Below, piece after piece: positions 25,901-37,668 of a stretch of 62,000 nucleotides of DNA. A program made the translations under genes and the position numbers. The stretch is from Glandiceps talaboti (taxonomy: Eukaryota > Hemichordata > Enteropneusta > Spengelidae), in contig NC_135555.1 in assembly GCF_964340395.1 (NCBI RefSeq), forward strand, positions 2,972,501-3,034,500, given 5' to 3'. Under the pieces are notes generated by a model. It was not told the origin of the DNA. It searched no databases and saw only the letters and a program-made list of their open reading frames with translations. Each line of letters starts with the position of its first letter. Position 1 is the stretch's first letter.

Positions 25901-27339
25901 AGGTAAGGGTCGTTACTTGAGTGGAGTAATAAAAAAAACTGATGGTATAAAAATGTATAGAAATACAGCACAAAAGAGTAATGGATGGACAATAAATTAC
26001 TATGTAAAAATGAGAGAGTTTGGACATAAATAATGTGAAATTGCCTATTTATGGCAAGATTTATGATGTCGGCAGAGTGCTCCAGTATTAAGTCGGAAAT
26101 TGCAAAGAAAACATACTGAGACAAATGGACATCATTTTTCTTATTTCTACAGTCAACATCCCTGGTTAGTTCAGTGACTCGGACAATTATGCAAATTATT
26201 TAAAACAAAATACATGTACCACATTTTTCTTCAGCACATCATTAAAAAAATTTTTATATGCAAGTTGTTTTTTTTGAACTTAGTCTTCCTGTAAAAGCAG
26301 TTTTGATGAGCTCTCAGTATCAAAAGGCTTGTGAATACAGATGAAAAAATTATCAAAACACAAGCACCTGCTACAGAATTTAGGGTCATCATGAAAATGT
26401 GCGCCCTCACACAACAAAGTCATGCCAGTGCAGTTAACCTTTCACCTTCTCACTTTGTGTCAAACGTTATCACTCAATTGACCCTGCTTGACTTTGTTGT
26501 GACTACTTTCTAAGTAACACTTCAAAACTGTGAACATAACATCAACCAGTTTTTTTTGTTATCCCCTTTCCTGTAATAATAAAAGTAACAAGTGCAAAAT
26601 TTGCAGACACTCGCGAGCAAGAAATTGAACTTAACAATAACACAAAATGGTGTGGTTGAAGTATATTTGATAGCCTGGCAAAAACAATTTGTATCATGAT
26701 ATCGACATGTATGAAACTGAAAATGTGCGCTAGGCAACGACTAAGTTGAGTCTGTCACCTTCACTAGAATAGATACACATAATGTAGCAATGAGTACTTG
26801 ATACATAGTAACGGTTGCAGCACGCAATACTTCACAAGTCTACAATCTGACACAATAAGCATATTTATCAATACATCTGGAAATTGCAAGTCTGCGGAAC
26901 CATGACACCATTATTTGTCATTTTAAAGTAATAACTATGAGATGACTGTTTTCAATCATACACAGTTATAGGAGGTGGCTGTTAGGCAATGTCGTAAAAA
27001 CTGACATCATAACTTACTGGGGCAGACATTTGGTCAATCAATCATACACTGTCTGTGCACATAGACACGTACTTCACAGGGTATGTAAAAGGTATTAACA
27101 TACTTAAGGCAGGGCTACACAGTTATTACTAGCTTTTCAACAAACAACACAATTACAGGTATTTTCAGGTTTTCATAACTGCAAGCATTCACATGGCTAT
27201 TTGTAAAGTTGCATGTATCATTTCACATTTTTTTACATAGCATTTTTGTCAAAAATCTTCCATCATACCCCATCCCCCTTCCCCATAATCTGGCTGATGT
27301 GTACAACTTACACAAGTATTACAGCTAGGTATTCTGTAG
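19862..27339. other. Intergenic region between convergent genes; no confident gene
   Basis: This is AT-rich sequence with only short, unrecognisable ORFs. A canonical AATAAA at 21477-21482 could serve a longer 3' UTR of the upstream gene. Several motifs resembling the CTCF core (AGGGCGC type) occur near 20.68, 21.03, 24.21 and 24.37 kb. One perfect TGATTGACAG lies at 22166-22175. Nothing else stands out. Confidence 0.6.
24370..24382 (+). promoter_or_regulatory. CTCF-like binding motif
   Basis: The 13 bases CCACTAGAGGGCG match the published CTCF core consensus CCASYAGRKGGCR exactly. Weaker relatives occur at 24207-24220 (minus), 21029-21045 (minus) and 20674-20689 (plus), all between the two convergent genes. 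CTCF is conserved across most bilaterians, but occupancy cannot be judged from sequence. Confidence 0.4.
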
Positions 27340-27713
27340 CAGCTGCAGAAACATGGACAATCACCAATAGTATGCCAGAACAATTGGATGGATACTACAC
27401 ATGACTACTACACGCAAAGCACTCAACATTTCTTGGTCACAACATATGACAAATAAAGACTTGTACATGGAAACACCAAAGATCTCAGAGACAATCAGTC
27501 GTAGGTGGGTCCAATTTGCCGGTCATTGTTACAGAAGCAAAAATTAGTCAAGGATCTGGTTACTTGGCAACCAAACCATGGAAGGAGGAAGCTAGGAACA
27601 CAAAAGCTGACACACCCAAAACTAATTGCCTCTGAACTTGGGATAACTTATGCAGGAGAGACATCAATTGAGAAGTATTGTGAACTACGTCTATGGGACC
27701 CGTCCTCCAGTTG
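27340..27713 (+). pseudogene. Broken non-LTR retrotransposon, C-terminal end of the RT ORF
   Basis: Three reading frames in succession give pieces of a protein end seen in many animal LINEs: AETWTITNSMPEQLDGYYT, then KALNISWSQHMTNKDLY with ISETISRRWVQFAGHCYR, then LVKDLVTWQPNHGRRKLG and a degenerate tail. At least two frameshifts and an in-frame stop break it. The 5' part, including the catalytic YADD region, is absent, as expected of a 5'-truncated insertion. A GATA microsatellite follows within a few bases of the coding end, like the simple-repeat tails of some LINE clades. The clade (CR1, RTE or similar) cannot be set from this fragment. Confidence 0.8.
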
Positions 27714-27715
27714 AC

Positions 27716-27716
<1 letters not shown>

Positions 27717-27766
<50 letters not shown>

Positions 27767-27767
27767 G

Positions 27768-27854
<87 letters not shown>

Positions 27855-27860
27855 ATAGAT
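27717..27860. repeat. (GATA)n microsatellite
   Basis: About 36 GATA units form an almost pure array with single-base interruptions. It directly follows the LINE relic and probably grew from the simple-repeat tail of that insertion. Confidence 0.97.
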
Positions 27861-28412
27861 TCCGTAGTGAATGTCTCCTCCCCAGAGGTGCTGATCTCAG
27901 ACAGCAGGAACCAAAAGAGATTTCCACATACACTACATCAATACTGCAATATCAATCTTTTCACTGAAAATAACTACAAATCTGGGAAAATATTTCTAAA
28001 GTATTTTGCTTCAATATTTGAACTCAGTTTCTCCAATTGTCTACATATACTGTGAAATGTTTTGTATGAAATATTTACTATTCAAATCACACTATTATAA
28101 CTTGGAGCACTCTGCCTGTCAGTTTCACAATTCATCAAATATCAATATCTACAAAAAAAAAAAAAATCAGTGAACACATCTAGCTGATGTGAAGTACTCT
28201 TGGGATGGTAGTTAATAATAATATGGTTCTACCATGTGACTAGGTTTTTATTGCTTGTGTCAACTAGGTGTCAAATTCACATTCATAATTCATCTGTTAC
28301 CTATCCATCCTAGGGCAGCTGTATAACAAATCAATAAAACAATTCTCAATCTATTTCAAAGCTAAAAAATTGAATGTTGTTAAAATACTGAGTTGCCTTG
28401 TCAGTTTGAAAG

Positions 28413-29619
28413 TGGTAACAGAGCTAACATCGATTTCATTCCTACAATTCAGGGGTAACAGAGCTAACATCGGTTTCATTCCTACAATTCAGGGGTAACA
28501 GAGCTAACATCGGTTTCATTCCTACAATTCAGGGGTAACAGAGCTAACATCGATTTCATTCCTACAATTCAGGGGTAACAGAGCTAACATCGGTTTCATT
28601 CCTACAATTCAGGGGTAACAGAGCTAACATCGATTTCATTCCTACAATTCAGGGGTAACAGAGCTAACATCGATTTCATTCCTACAATTCAGGGGTAACA
28701 GAGCTAACATCGGTTTCATTCCTACAATTCAGGGGTAACAGAGCTAACATCGATTTCATTCCTACAATTCAGGGGTAACAGAGCTAACATCGATTTCATT
28801 CCTACAATTCAGGGGTAACAGAGCTAACATCGATTTCATTCCTACAATTCAGGGGTAACAGAGCTAACATCGGTTTCATTCCTACAATTCAGGGGTAACA
28901 GAGCTAACATCGGTTTCATTCCTACAATTCAGGGGTAACAGAGCTAACATCAATTTCATTCCTACAATTCAGGGGTAACAGAGCTAACATCGGTTTCATT
29001 CCTACAATTCAGGGGTAACAGAGCTAACATCGGTTTCATTCCTACAATTCAGGGGTAACAGAGCTAACATCGGTTTCATTCCTACAATTCAGGGGTAACA
29101 GAGCTAACATCGGTTTCATTCCTACAATTCAGGGGTAACAGAGCTAACATCGATTTCATTCCTACAATTCAGGGGTAACAGAGCTAACACCGGTTTCATT
29201 CCTACAATTCAGGGGTAACAGAGCTAACATCGATTTCATTCCTACAATTCAGGGGTAACAGAGCTAACACCGGTTTCATTCCTACAATTCAGGGGTAACA
29301 GAGCTAACATCGATTTCATTCCTACAATTCAGGGGTAACAGAGCTAACACCGGTTTCATTCCTACAATTCAGGGGTAACAGAGCTAACATCGATTTCATT
29401 CCTACAATTCAGGGGTAACAGAGCTAACACCGGTTTCATTCCTACAATTCAGGGGTAACAGAGCTAACATCGATTTCATTCCTACAATTCAGGGGTAACA
29501 GAGCTAACACCGGTTTCATTCCTACAATTCAGGGGTAACAGAGCTAACATCGATTTCATTCCTACAATTCAGGGGTAACAGAGCTAACATCGATTTCATT
29601 CCTACAATTCAGGGGTAAC
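28413..29619. repeat. 40-bp minisatellite, about 30 copies
   Basis: The unit starts GGGTAACAGAGCTAACATCG and is exactly 40 bases long, with about 30 head-to-tail copies. Copies differ at only a few fixed columns (CATCGG, CATCGA, CACCGG, once CATCAA). Between about 29181 and 29560 the CACCGG and CATCGA forms alternate strictly, giving an 80-bp higher-order unit. No spacer diversity exists, so this is not a CRISPR array. It lies between the two convergent genes and is likely to be length-polymorphic. Confidence 0.97.
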
Positions 29620-29737
29620 TAAAATAGACTAACAGGTTGGTTGCTGTGTCTACTACTTTAATCACTTGGTTTAATAACAGGAAACCTAACATGATTAACA
29701 TTTCAGAGCCAACCTGACGGCTATCTATCCTACACAC

Positions 29738-30156
29738 AGACTTGAAGGACTAGCATTACCACTCTACTTGCTAGCCTACATTTGTAACTGACATTTTGAT
29801 TTTGAATTGCACTGTCCTTTCCTCAACTACAATGATAGCTGTGTCCCACTGGTCTTGAAATGGCATTCCTATATAGATCATTATTGGTCGAATACATCGT
29901 CACATTTAAATCGTGCCATCAGCTCACATGATGAATCCACAATTAGGTGTTGTCATGGAAATGTGACCGCACTCTAATTATGTACGTCATATTCTAAATG
30001 TCTCTCATAGTTTGTACATGTTATGTGTGTGGCGGAGTGCGGCTTCTAGACCAGTGGGACACAGCTATCATTACAGACAAGGAAGGACAATGAAATTGAA
30101 AATCAAAATGCCAGTTAGGATTGCAACTAGATTGTTAGCACTAGTCCTATGAGTCT
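29738..30156. mobile_element. Fold-back (MITE-like) element
   Basis: Inverted arms of about 115 bases lie at 29738-29855 and 30047-30156. The best-matching part is GATAGCTGTGTCCCACTGGT facing ACCAGTGGGACACAGCTATC. The roughly 190-base centre is unique and carries no ORF. Arm similarity is lower than in the 12.9-kb element, suggesting an older insertion. It begins about 120 bases after the 40-bp minisatellite. Confidence 0.75.
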
Positions 30157-31791
30157 ACATGTACGTAGGCTACCAGCTATCTCATATTAAACAATATCTA
30201 ATAATTGTTTGAACAGATTCCAAATTCCATCAAACCAAAGCCTTGCAACATACTCCAGTCTTGCACTGCCGCAAGCCTATTGTATCATTACTATTACGTT
30301 CAAACAGTGAAAAATATTTGTAGGTGATTGTTTTTATAAGATTTCGGCTTTCTTGGCTAGCAGTGAAATGATCAAAAGTGATAGAGAAGAGTTTACCTTA
30401 TAAAAGGTAAAAGGACACTAGAAGGTCACTTTAGCTATACCCTTATTTCTTATTCGGGTTCTGAGTCAATGAAATGACGTCCCCTATTTTCACATCTTGG
30501 TCTGCTACCTTTGACAGCAAACACCACTGAACTGATTTTCAAACTTAGGGTAGCACCTGTATAATGTAAGCTCTGATTTGATTGTTCAAGATTACCCCAG
30601 CAAATATTTTGAGTCCTGGACATCTATCACAGGATATCGTTTGTAAATAATAAATTGATTGAATTCTTCTTTTACTTGGTTAGCTTTCTCTATTTTCTTT
30701 TATTTGTACAGCGAGATTTTAACATTTCCTTTTTATTGAACATGAGATTTTGATAAACAATGAAGATTTTACTATCATTTTATGATCTGTATACGTTTCC
30801 ATGGTAACAATTGTATGAATACTTGTAATGTTCTAATAATATAACAAATAATGATCCAATCAATACTATCTACACACACAAAATCAATACCACCAAAACC
30901 CTCCCTTGTCATCACATTAACTTAGAAGCAGGCCTAGGGAAGCAAACAGTAAGCTAGACGTCACAAGCTGGGCTACGGAAGTTCAAAGGTAAGGTCATGT
31001 TTGGGATGTGAAGTTCATAAAATACATCTGTTGTCGCTCTGTTACTCCAATCACACTGACAAGTCAAATCATCAACACAGTTAAAATAAAACATTAACTC
31101 AATTTAAAAGTACACATTCAGTTTTCATACAAATACAAATAATTTGTGCAAAATTACAAGAAGTCATGATAAAAAAAAAAATGTACTTTTTGACAAGTGG
31201 TTGATCTTTCTTATTATGTTATTCAAGACATGAAGTACCCCACCACAGGAAGAAAGATGTTCACATGATACATTGTGTTCACAGCCTGACTTCATGGGTT
31301 GGTTCATTTCATTATGCAATCACAAACCTATTGTAACAAAGCCGAGAACTGCCGACAGTTTTAAATATCACAGATTTGTCACTGAAATAAGTTATGATGA
31401 AAAGTCTAAATTGAAAAAAAAGACAAAAATCACTCTGTGCCAATTTCATTCAAAAAACCCTTATATGTGACAATAATATATATTACAGCTTTGCAGAAGA
31501 GAAGGCAAATTTTCATGGATATTTTGTTTCAATTTTTTCCATCATCAAATGTATCAATTGATAAAGTAATTATCAATTATTAATTAATGATTTAATCAAT
31601 GATCAATTCTCACAATATCAATCTATATCAATATATACATGTAGGTAACATTCCTTCTCTTCACATCATAAATTGCTTTCAATCATAAAATTTATAAGAA
31701 TTCATGAAATCAAGAAATTCTGTGATATAATTTCTGAAAAACAATAAGTTTGGTAAGAAATGAATTAACTTCTTTAACCTGATACAACCCA
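30157..31791. other. Intergenic sequence; no feature seen
   Basis: AT-rich sequence with no ORF of recognisable content, no RNA gene and no repeat array visible by eye. Confidence 0.5.
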
Positions 31792-32006
31792 TAACACCAA
31801 AGTAAAGTGTTTTCTGTATGTACCACAATCGTTTATAGCATCCATATCAAGTGTTAAAGTATACTGTTTCATTTGCTAATTGACCACATTAGAGAGGCCA
31901 CATGCTGGGCTTGTAAATAAACCAATTGAAACAGCATACTTTTACACTTGATATGAAAGCTATAAATGAGTGTAGCACATAGAGAAAGTGCTTTACTTTG
32001 GTGTTA
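31792..32006. mobile_element. Short palindromic fold-back element near the tsh 3' end
   Basis: Arms of about 90 bases (left 31792-31886, right 31918-32006) are inverted copies. Their ends read TA-ACACCAAAGTAAAG and CTTTACTTTGGTGT-TA, consistent with TA-flanked MITEs. A smaller inverted repeat (GGTGGTC / GACCACC type) follows at about 32120-32215. The element lies just beyond a possible tsh polyadenylation signal. Confidence 0.75.
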
Positions 32007-32046
32007 GTCATGGTATCTGCCCTCCAATTGCAAATAAACTGCCTTT

Positions 32047-32052
32047 TTTATT
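32047..32052 (-). terminator. Candidate tsh polyadenylation signal (AATAAA)
   Basis: The minus strand reads AATAAA about 350 bases downstream of the tsh stop codon. It is the nearest canonical hexamer I found and would give a 3' UTR of ordinary length. In AT-rich DNA this motif is common, so the call is tentative. Confidence 0.35.
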
Positions 32053-32401
32053 AATTTCTCACAAAAACATGTTATCTGGATACCTTCCAAATCTCTTTGG
32101 AAATCTTGTCAGTTTAGATTTTAAAAGTCATTGAATGGTGGTCGAGTATAACAAAGATTTTGTTTTTGGTTTGATGTACAATCATACTTATAATGTGACC
32201 ACCATCAAATGACTGACAGCAAAAGTTAAGGTCTTCAGCTGATCTTTAAGGACATAGGTCTTGAAAATATTATAACAAGAAAGATCAATTACACTGCCCA
32301 TCATGATTTCTTTTTTTGCAAAATAAAACTACTCTTTTTCAATTTTGCTGCTGACCAAAATTCATTCAGATTTTTGTTCAAAATATATATATCAACAAAT
32401 A

Positions 32402-35256
32402 TTAAATTGCAGCGTTGACCAATTTGTCAATTTCTTCCAGCGGATTTGATGCCATTTCATCATTTCCCATAATTGGACCATACATTGCAATTTTCAGTCC
32501 ACAGTCATGTTCACGTTCATGGTTATCAGCTTTGTGTTTACCATCATGACTATTCACTTTCCTATTTACCTCAGAGTGTCTGCCAGCAACTGCATTCTGT
32601 ACAAGTTTATCCATTGCTTTCAATGGATCAACTTCACTCTGATAAGCACCTGTTGCCATGGGTAACACCCCACCTTTGGTTGTTGCTAGGTAACCATTTT
32701 GACTGACAGGTTGGTACAGAGACCGGGGAATAGTACTGTCCTCTTTTGGAATTGGAATGTCATTTTCATCAGCTGAAAGAGTTTCCTCTGAGCTTCCCAA
32801 ATCAGGTGATGTCTTCTTCTGTTTTTTTTCCTCTATATTTCTCGCTGCAGTCTCTGCTTCAACTGGCTGAGATACTGCAGCTGGAGGAAACAGTTGATTC
32901 ATACGTTTCAGTCTGAGGAGGTGCTTTACCCTCATCGAATGCCTTGTTAGCAGGGAATCAAACTTCCCTGGTTCAGTTTTAATTTTACCAGCAAGACCTT
33001 CTAATTCATTTGTGGATTTTTTTGTCGATGAACTGCTCTCATTCTTAACTTCTTTCCTGACTGTTAATGCTAGTGGTACTTCACAGGTTTCAGCTTCAAC
33101 TGGTTCATGTTTTATCTTTGTGCTTGATACTGTGGCATCTCCTGGACTACTGTTATTGCTGAGTTCCTCATTAGATTTGTGCTTTGGTATTGAAAAATCA
33201 AGGGGTTCGTCTTTTACAGAAACAGATGTGTGTTCCCTTGCAGTCAACTGATCACTATCATTTTTATGCCTTGATTTGATCATAGTAAACGGATTCACAT
33301 GACTAGTAATATGTTTACTATTGTAAAGGGAATTCTCAAACCTTTCCTCTTTGGGCATTCCGGAACTTGTCCAATGTACAGTATGAAATCTTTCTGGGAT
33401 AGCTGTAGCTCTCAGACTAGTAGCATTATTAGTTCTGGCTGGAAACTGACCTGTGCTGGCTCCATGAACCAGAGCTTCCAGGTTTCCCAGTGGATTGAAC
33501 TGAATCCTTTGGTTCTCCATTGGAATATCAAAATTCTCTGGGTTTATATATTTATCTTGTGTGTTCATACTATAGGTTCCCTGACCAAGGTCATTTGGAC
33601 TGCTCTGTGAAGATACAGGGTTTTGGGAGGACTGTGCAGTGAATGACTCACTCATTTTAGTAACTGTTGGACTCTTTGTTTCAACTCCGGGAGATTCTGG
33701 CGACAATGGTTGGTGTCTTGTGTTCTGAATTACCTTAGATTTCACATGTGTGAACATTCCATTGCTTGTCGGTACAGCTGAAACAAGCTCCCATTTCACC
33801 ATATTATCATTTGGTTCTGTTGCTGGCACAAGTACATCATCATCACTAGTTTTCTGGTAGTGTCCTGTCTGTGTCATATGTTTTGTGAGAGACTGGACAC
33901 TATCAAAGGAATGATCACATGACAGACATTTCAGTACTCTTGTACTGTTCATCTTGTTCTGTAGCCGCGCACGTACTGTCTTCATTTTTGTATCATTTGG
34001 TATAGTCGGTGGGAGTTCAAACACTGCACTGCGTTGACTTATTGCAGGCTGTGAAGTTGGCACAGTAGCAGCAGTCACCTGTTTGGCTCTGGCAGCAGCA
34101 ATGATAGGAGGATCAGAAACAACAACACGACTTTTTGTATCTGGTCTTATCCTCCATGGTTCATCTTGTTGTTCTGCAGTTGAAGCATCAAGACATACCT
34201 CATCACTCTGTTGGTGTTGCTGTTGTTGTTGTTGCAGCAATGTTTCTGTTTTGTAGCCAGGAACACGGCTGAAATGCTGTGTTTCCATCATATGCATTGT
34301 TAAGTCTTGCAGGGCATCGAATGACTTATGACACACCATACATTTCATTACTTTATCAACCTGTATCTCTTCCTCATAATCCAAGTGATGTGTTTTGTTT
34401 TTCTTCTTACGGTTAACTCTATTTGGATTGTAATGTCCAGACTGTTTCATGTGTATCGTGAGATTCAGCAAGTTTGGGAATGACTTTGAACACTGCCTGC
34501 ACCGTAGATTACATACATTTGCATCTGACTCTGTTGCTCGCTTTTGATGTCTTCGTAAGAAGCACTTACTAAACAATTGTCCATTAGGGCCAATGCAAAG
34601 ATCATATCCTTTACATGTACTTACATCATTCACAAGTGGATCAAGAGGTTTGCCCGTAATATGACCCGTGTCTTGAAGATGCGTCACAAGTTCATCGTTA
34701 CTGGAAAATCTACGATTACACTCAAGACAACCAAATATCTGTTCATTTCCTTCAAAACTCATCAATTCCTGTACAGATTTGACCCAAGTAGCATGGGCAG
34801 TAGACAAGGTGTTGCCATCCTCTGATTTTGTTGCAAGTGATGATGCAGCAGCAGATGCAGCAGCTGCTGCTGCAGCTTGTGCGACTGCCTCATCATCTTG
34901 TCTGAATGCTGTTGTTGGTGGGAGATTAGGTAGATAATGTACAACATGACTGGGTTTGTCAGCTGACTCTAAAACCAAAGCACCACTTAGATTAAGAGGT
35001 GAATCTTCATCACTGTAATCATTCAAAGTATGCTTTGATCCTTTTTGATCTCTCAATTCATATCTTCTCTCCCGTAAGGTTTTATCAAATGTTTTATTTC
35101 TCTCACTTTTAGTGTCATATTTTTTCACATAATCATCATCCTCATCCACACTGTCGTCATCATTTCCTGCCTCGTCAGTTTCCATGGGGATATCAAAACC
35201 TTCATCTTCTGATTTTTCGTCTTCCAGTTCATCTTCCTGTTCGTCACAGTTGTCGG
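32402..35256 (-). CDS. tsh: Teashirt-family zinc-finger transcription factor, second (main) coding exon
   Basis: The exon follows the acceptor TTCTTTCTTTTGTAG and supplies residues 14-964 of a nuclear patterning regulator. It opens with an acidic stretch ending EDEGFDIPMETDEAG. PLNLS, a CtBP-binding motif, lies at about 100-104. An alanine tract follows near 138-152. Four fingers of the Teashirt type C-x2-C-x12-H-x5-H lie at about 190-212 (CLECNRRFSSNDELVTHLQD), 266-288, 319-341 and 457-479. A glutamine run sits near 355. The C-terminal half has a second CtBP-like motif (PLDFS), four SUMO consensus sites (VKDE, IKHE, VKNE, IKTE) and three NPL/DPL-x4-LV motifs, the last at the extreme C terminus. 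No homeodomain or C-terminal finger pair like those of vertebrate TSHZ1-3 is present, either here or in the neighbouring minus-strand sequence. Total length of 964 is normal for the family. Confidence 0.95.
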
Positions 35257-37609
35257 CTACAAAAGAAAGAAAATCAGATTACGACATCGCCAATGGATTT
35301 CTAGGAATAAATCATTTGTGAATTCACTTTACATGTCAACATTCATCAATCACTCTAAATAATTCACCGATTTTTTTTAGGTATTTTTTTCATGTCCTTG
35401 AAAGTAGTAATAAATCTTGGAAGATTGAACAGCCATCTACATGTATCTATCATTCATCTTACTATAATGACGCTACATTGACAGCTGAACTGCTCACCAT
35501 GGTAATCTGTTTTTAAGCGACAGCCAAACACTTCAAATGTACAATTACCAGGTTAGGCATGTATACTTTCAAAATCTAATCTCTGTGTTCAGTATTAGTC
35601 TTAGTCTCATTGTACATGTATAACCTATCAGTCTTAAAGAATGAAGAGGGGAGAACTTATTAAGATTTTGACATTTATTAGTGGGGAGGGGGACTGTTGA
35701 AACTCAACACCTGAAGGAAGACCTCATTCTTATCAGCTCACTCTCATATTAAAAAAAAAAAGCAAACTTTTTTCTAACAATTCAGGAATCGGAGAGAAAT
35801 TTTTGTTCAATATCTTAGTAGGAATCCAAGTAAAACATTCAAACTATTTACATAGTTTTAGAGTCACATTGGGGAGCATAAAACTGAATGTTAATGTTAA
35901 TCTACAAGAGAGATTACAGAATTGTTAAGAAACATGAAATATGCTGTAGTAGTAGTATACACAATACCCTGACAGGCTAAAAAGATCAAACTGATATACA
36001 TGTATTGTGACTCCATATGCAATAATTGATGAGACAGCTGTTTACTTCAAGTACTCTCTCTTTCGTGTTATCATAGCCAAAATCAAAACATGCATATTGC
36101 AAACTAGGGTGAAGGTCAAAGACAAGGTCAAGACCTTTTGTACGCAAATGTCAGAATACCAGATCACATTATAATTTTAACATCCAGCTGACTCTGATTC
36201 TTTTGTTGGAGTAAATTACTAATTTTTTGTTCAGTACATTTTTTAAAAATCAATAGGATCATTATGATCACATGACAATGAGGAGAGTTTATTTCACGAT
36301 GACATCTTCACGGTCACTGAAATCATTAAACTCTAAATCTATATCAATAATTGATAAATACTTATATCTGAATTTGCCCCATCTGTTTTCAAGTTAAAAA
36401 CCAAAATCACTGGAAAGTATATCCCTGCTGGACTTGTAAGAATTGACAATTCTGTGACAAGATAATTATTCCCATTCAAATTATTACCAATTTATCAATA
36501 GATGGTTTCCAATGACAACTGTACATGTCATTTATTTGGGATACATTATTATGTTGTAAGTATTTGACCATTATTTCTGCAAGTACAGAACGACCCATTC
36601 ACCCTGATGCACATAAATAAATAAATAAATAGCTCATAGCATTCTCCTGAGAAATGTTGAATTCATCCAACAAAAGAAAGTGGCTATGTATAAATTCAAT
36701 TATCCTTTTCTAGAAATTACAAAATGAGAGTCAACATTTTACAAATTTAATGAATCAGATGTTGTTTTCTGATAATTAGGTGGTTGAACTAACACCTTTA
36801 TAGTTGTCTGTTAAGACATTGATACTGTCAAAACACTACAGACTGCTGAGGTGAATGCACTAACTTGAAAACAGACACTCTATTGCTCTACTATCATACT
36901 GCAAACAATAGCAGTCATTTCAAATCATTATTTAATTGGTTTACTGAACTCCAAATTACATCATCTTTTAAATGCCCTGATGCAAAAATGTAATTAAATC
37001 TCTATCAATCATAGAAATAATATCATGTAATATGTCATCGTGTCACAAATTATGGAGTGCTTTGAAATTAATGACACTGAGTGATTACAGTAGTCAGAAG
37101 ACACGCCAAGGTCATCATATATTTTTGGTACTTAGCCAATGATATTTGATCTTTGCTACACACTCATTTCAAATTAACTTTTACCCTTAGGATAAGTTGT
37201 ACTTCAAACGTAGACTTGTATGCAATATATTGACATTAATTTGATGGAAATCAGAACAACATGAACAAAATGTGAAATGCATGACTTTCATCTTGCTATT
37301 TCATAACCATTAACTCTTGTTAATAATCAGTAGTAATTCACTGTCAACCTGCAAAACCTGCAAGCTTACACACTTACTAATGTCTCTACCCTATCATCAC
37401 AAAATAGATCCATCTGCACAAACCTACTATATTTATTGAAGACAGCAAGGTTGACCTAGTAGTTTACCTGGTTTCCTAACCAAGATTATAGTATAAATTA
37501 TAAGCTATGGAAATCAATACATGATTACCAGATTAACACCTGCTGGGGAAGGGGGGGGGGGGGTTTCCCACGCCTTAACAAACACTGCAAATTCAGATAT
37601 TAAGATCTA

Positions 37610-37611
<2 letters not shown>

Positions 37612-37665
<54 letters not shown>
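37612..37665. repeat. (CA)n microsatellite
   Basis: About 27 CA dinucleotides run without interruption, preceded by a G-run near 37547-37563. It lies inside tsh intron 1. Confidence 0.95.

Positions 37666-37668
<3 letters not shown>

Noticed and set aside
28413-29619. Possible CRISPR array (regular 40-bp units)
   Set aside because: Units are contiguous with no unique spacers, and the locus is eukaryotic. The same holds for the 28-bp array at 46.1-48.3 kb.
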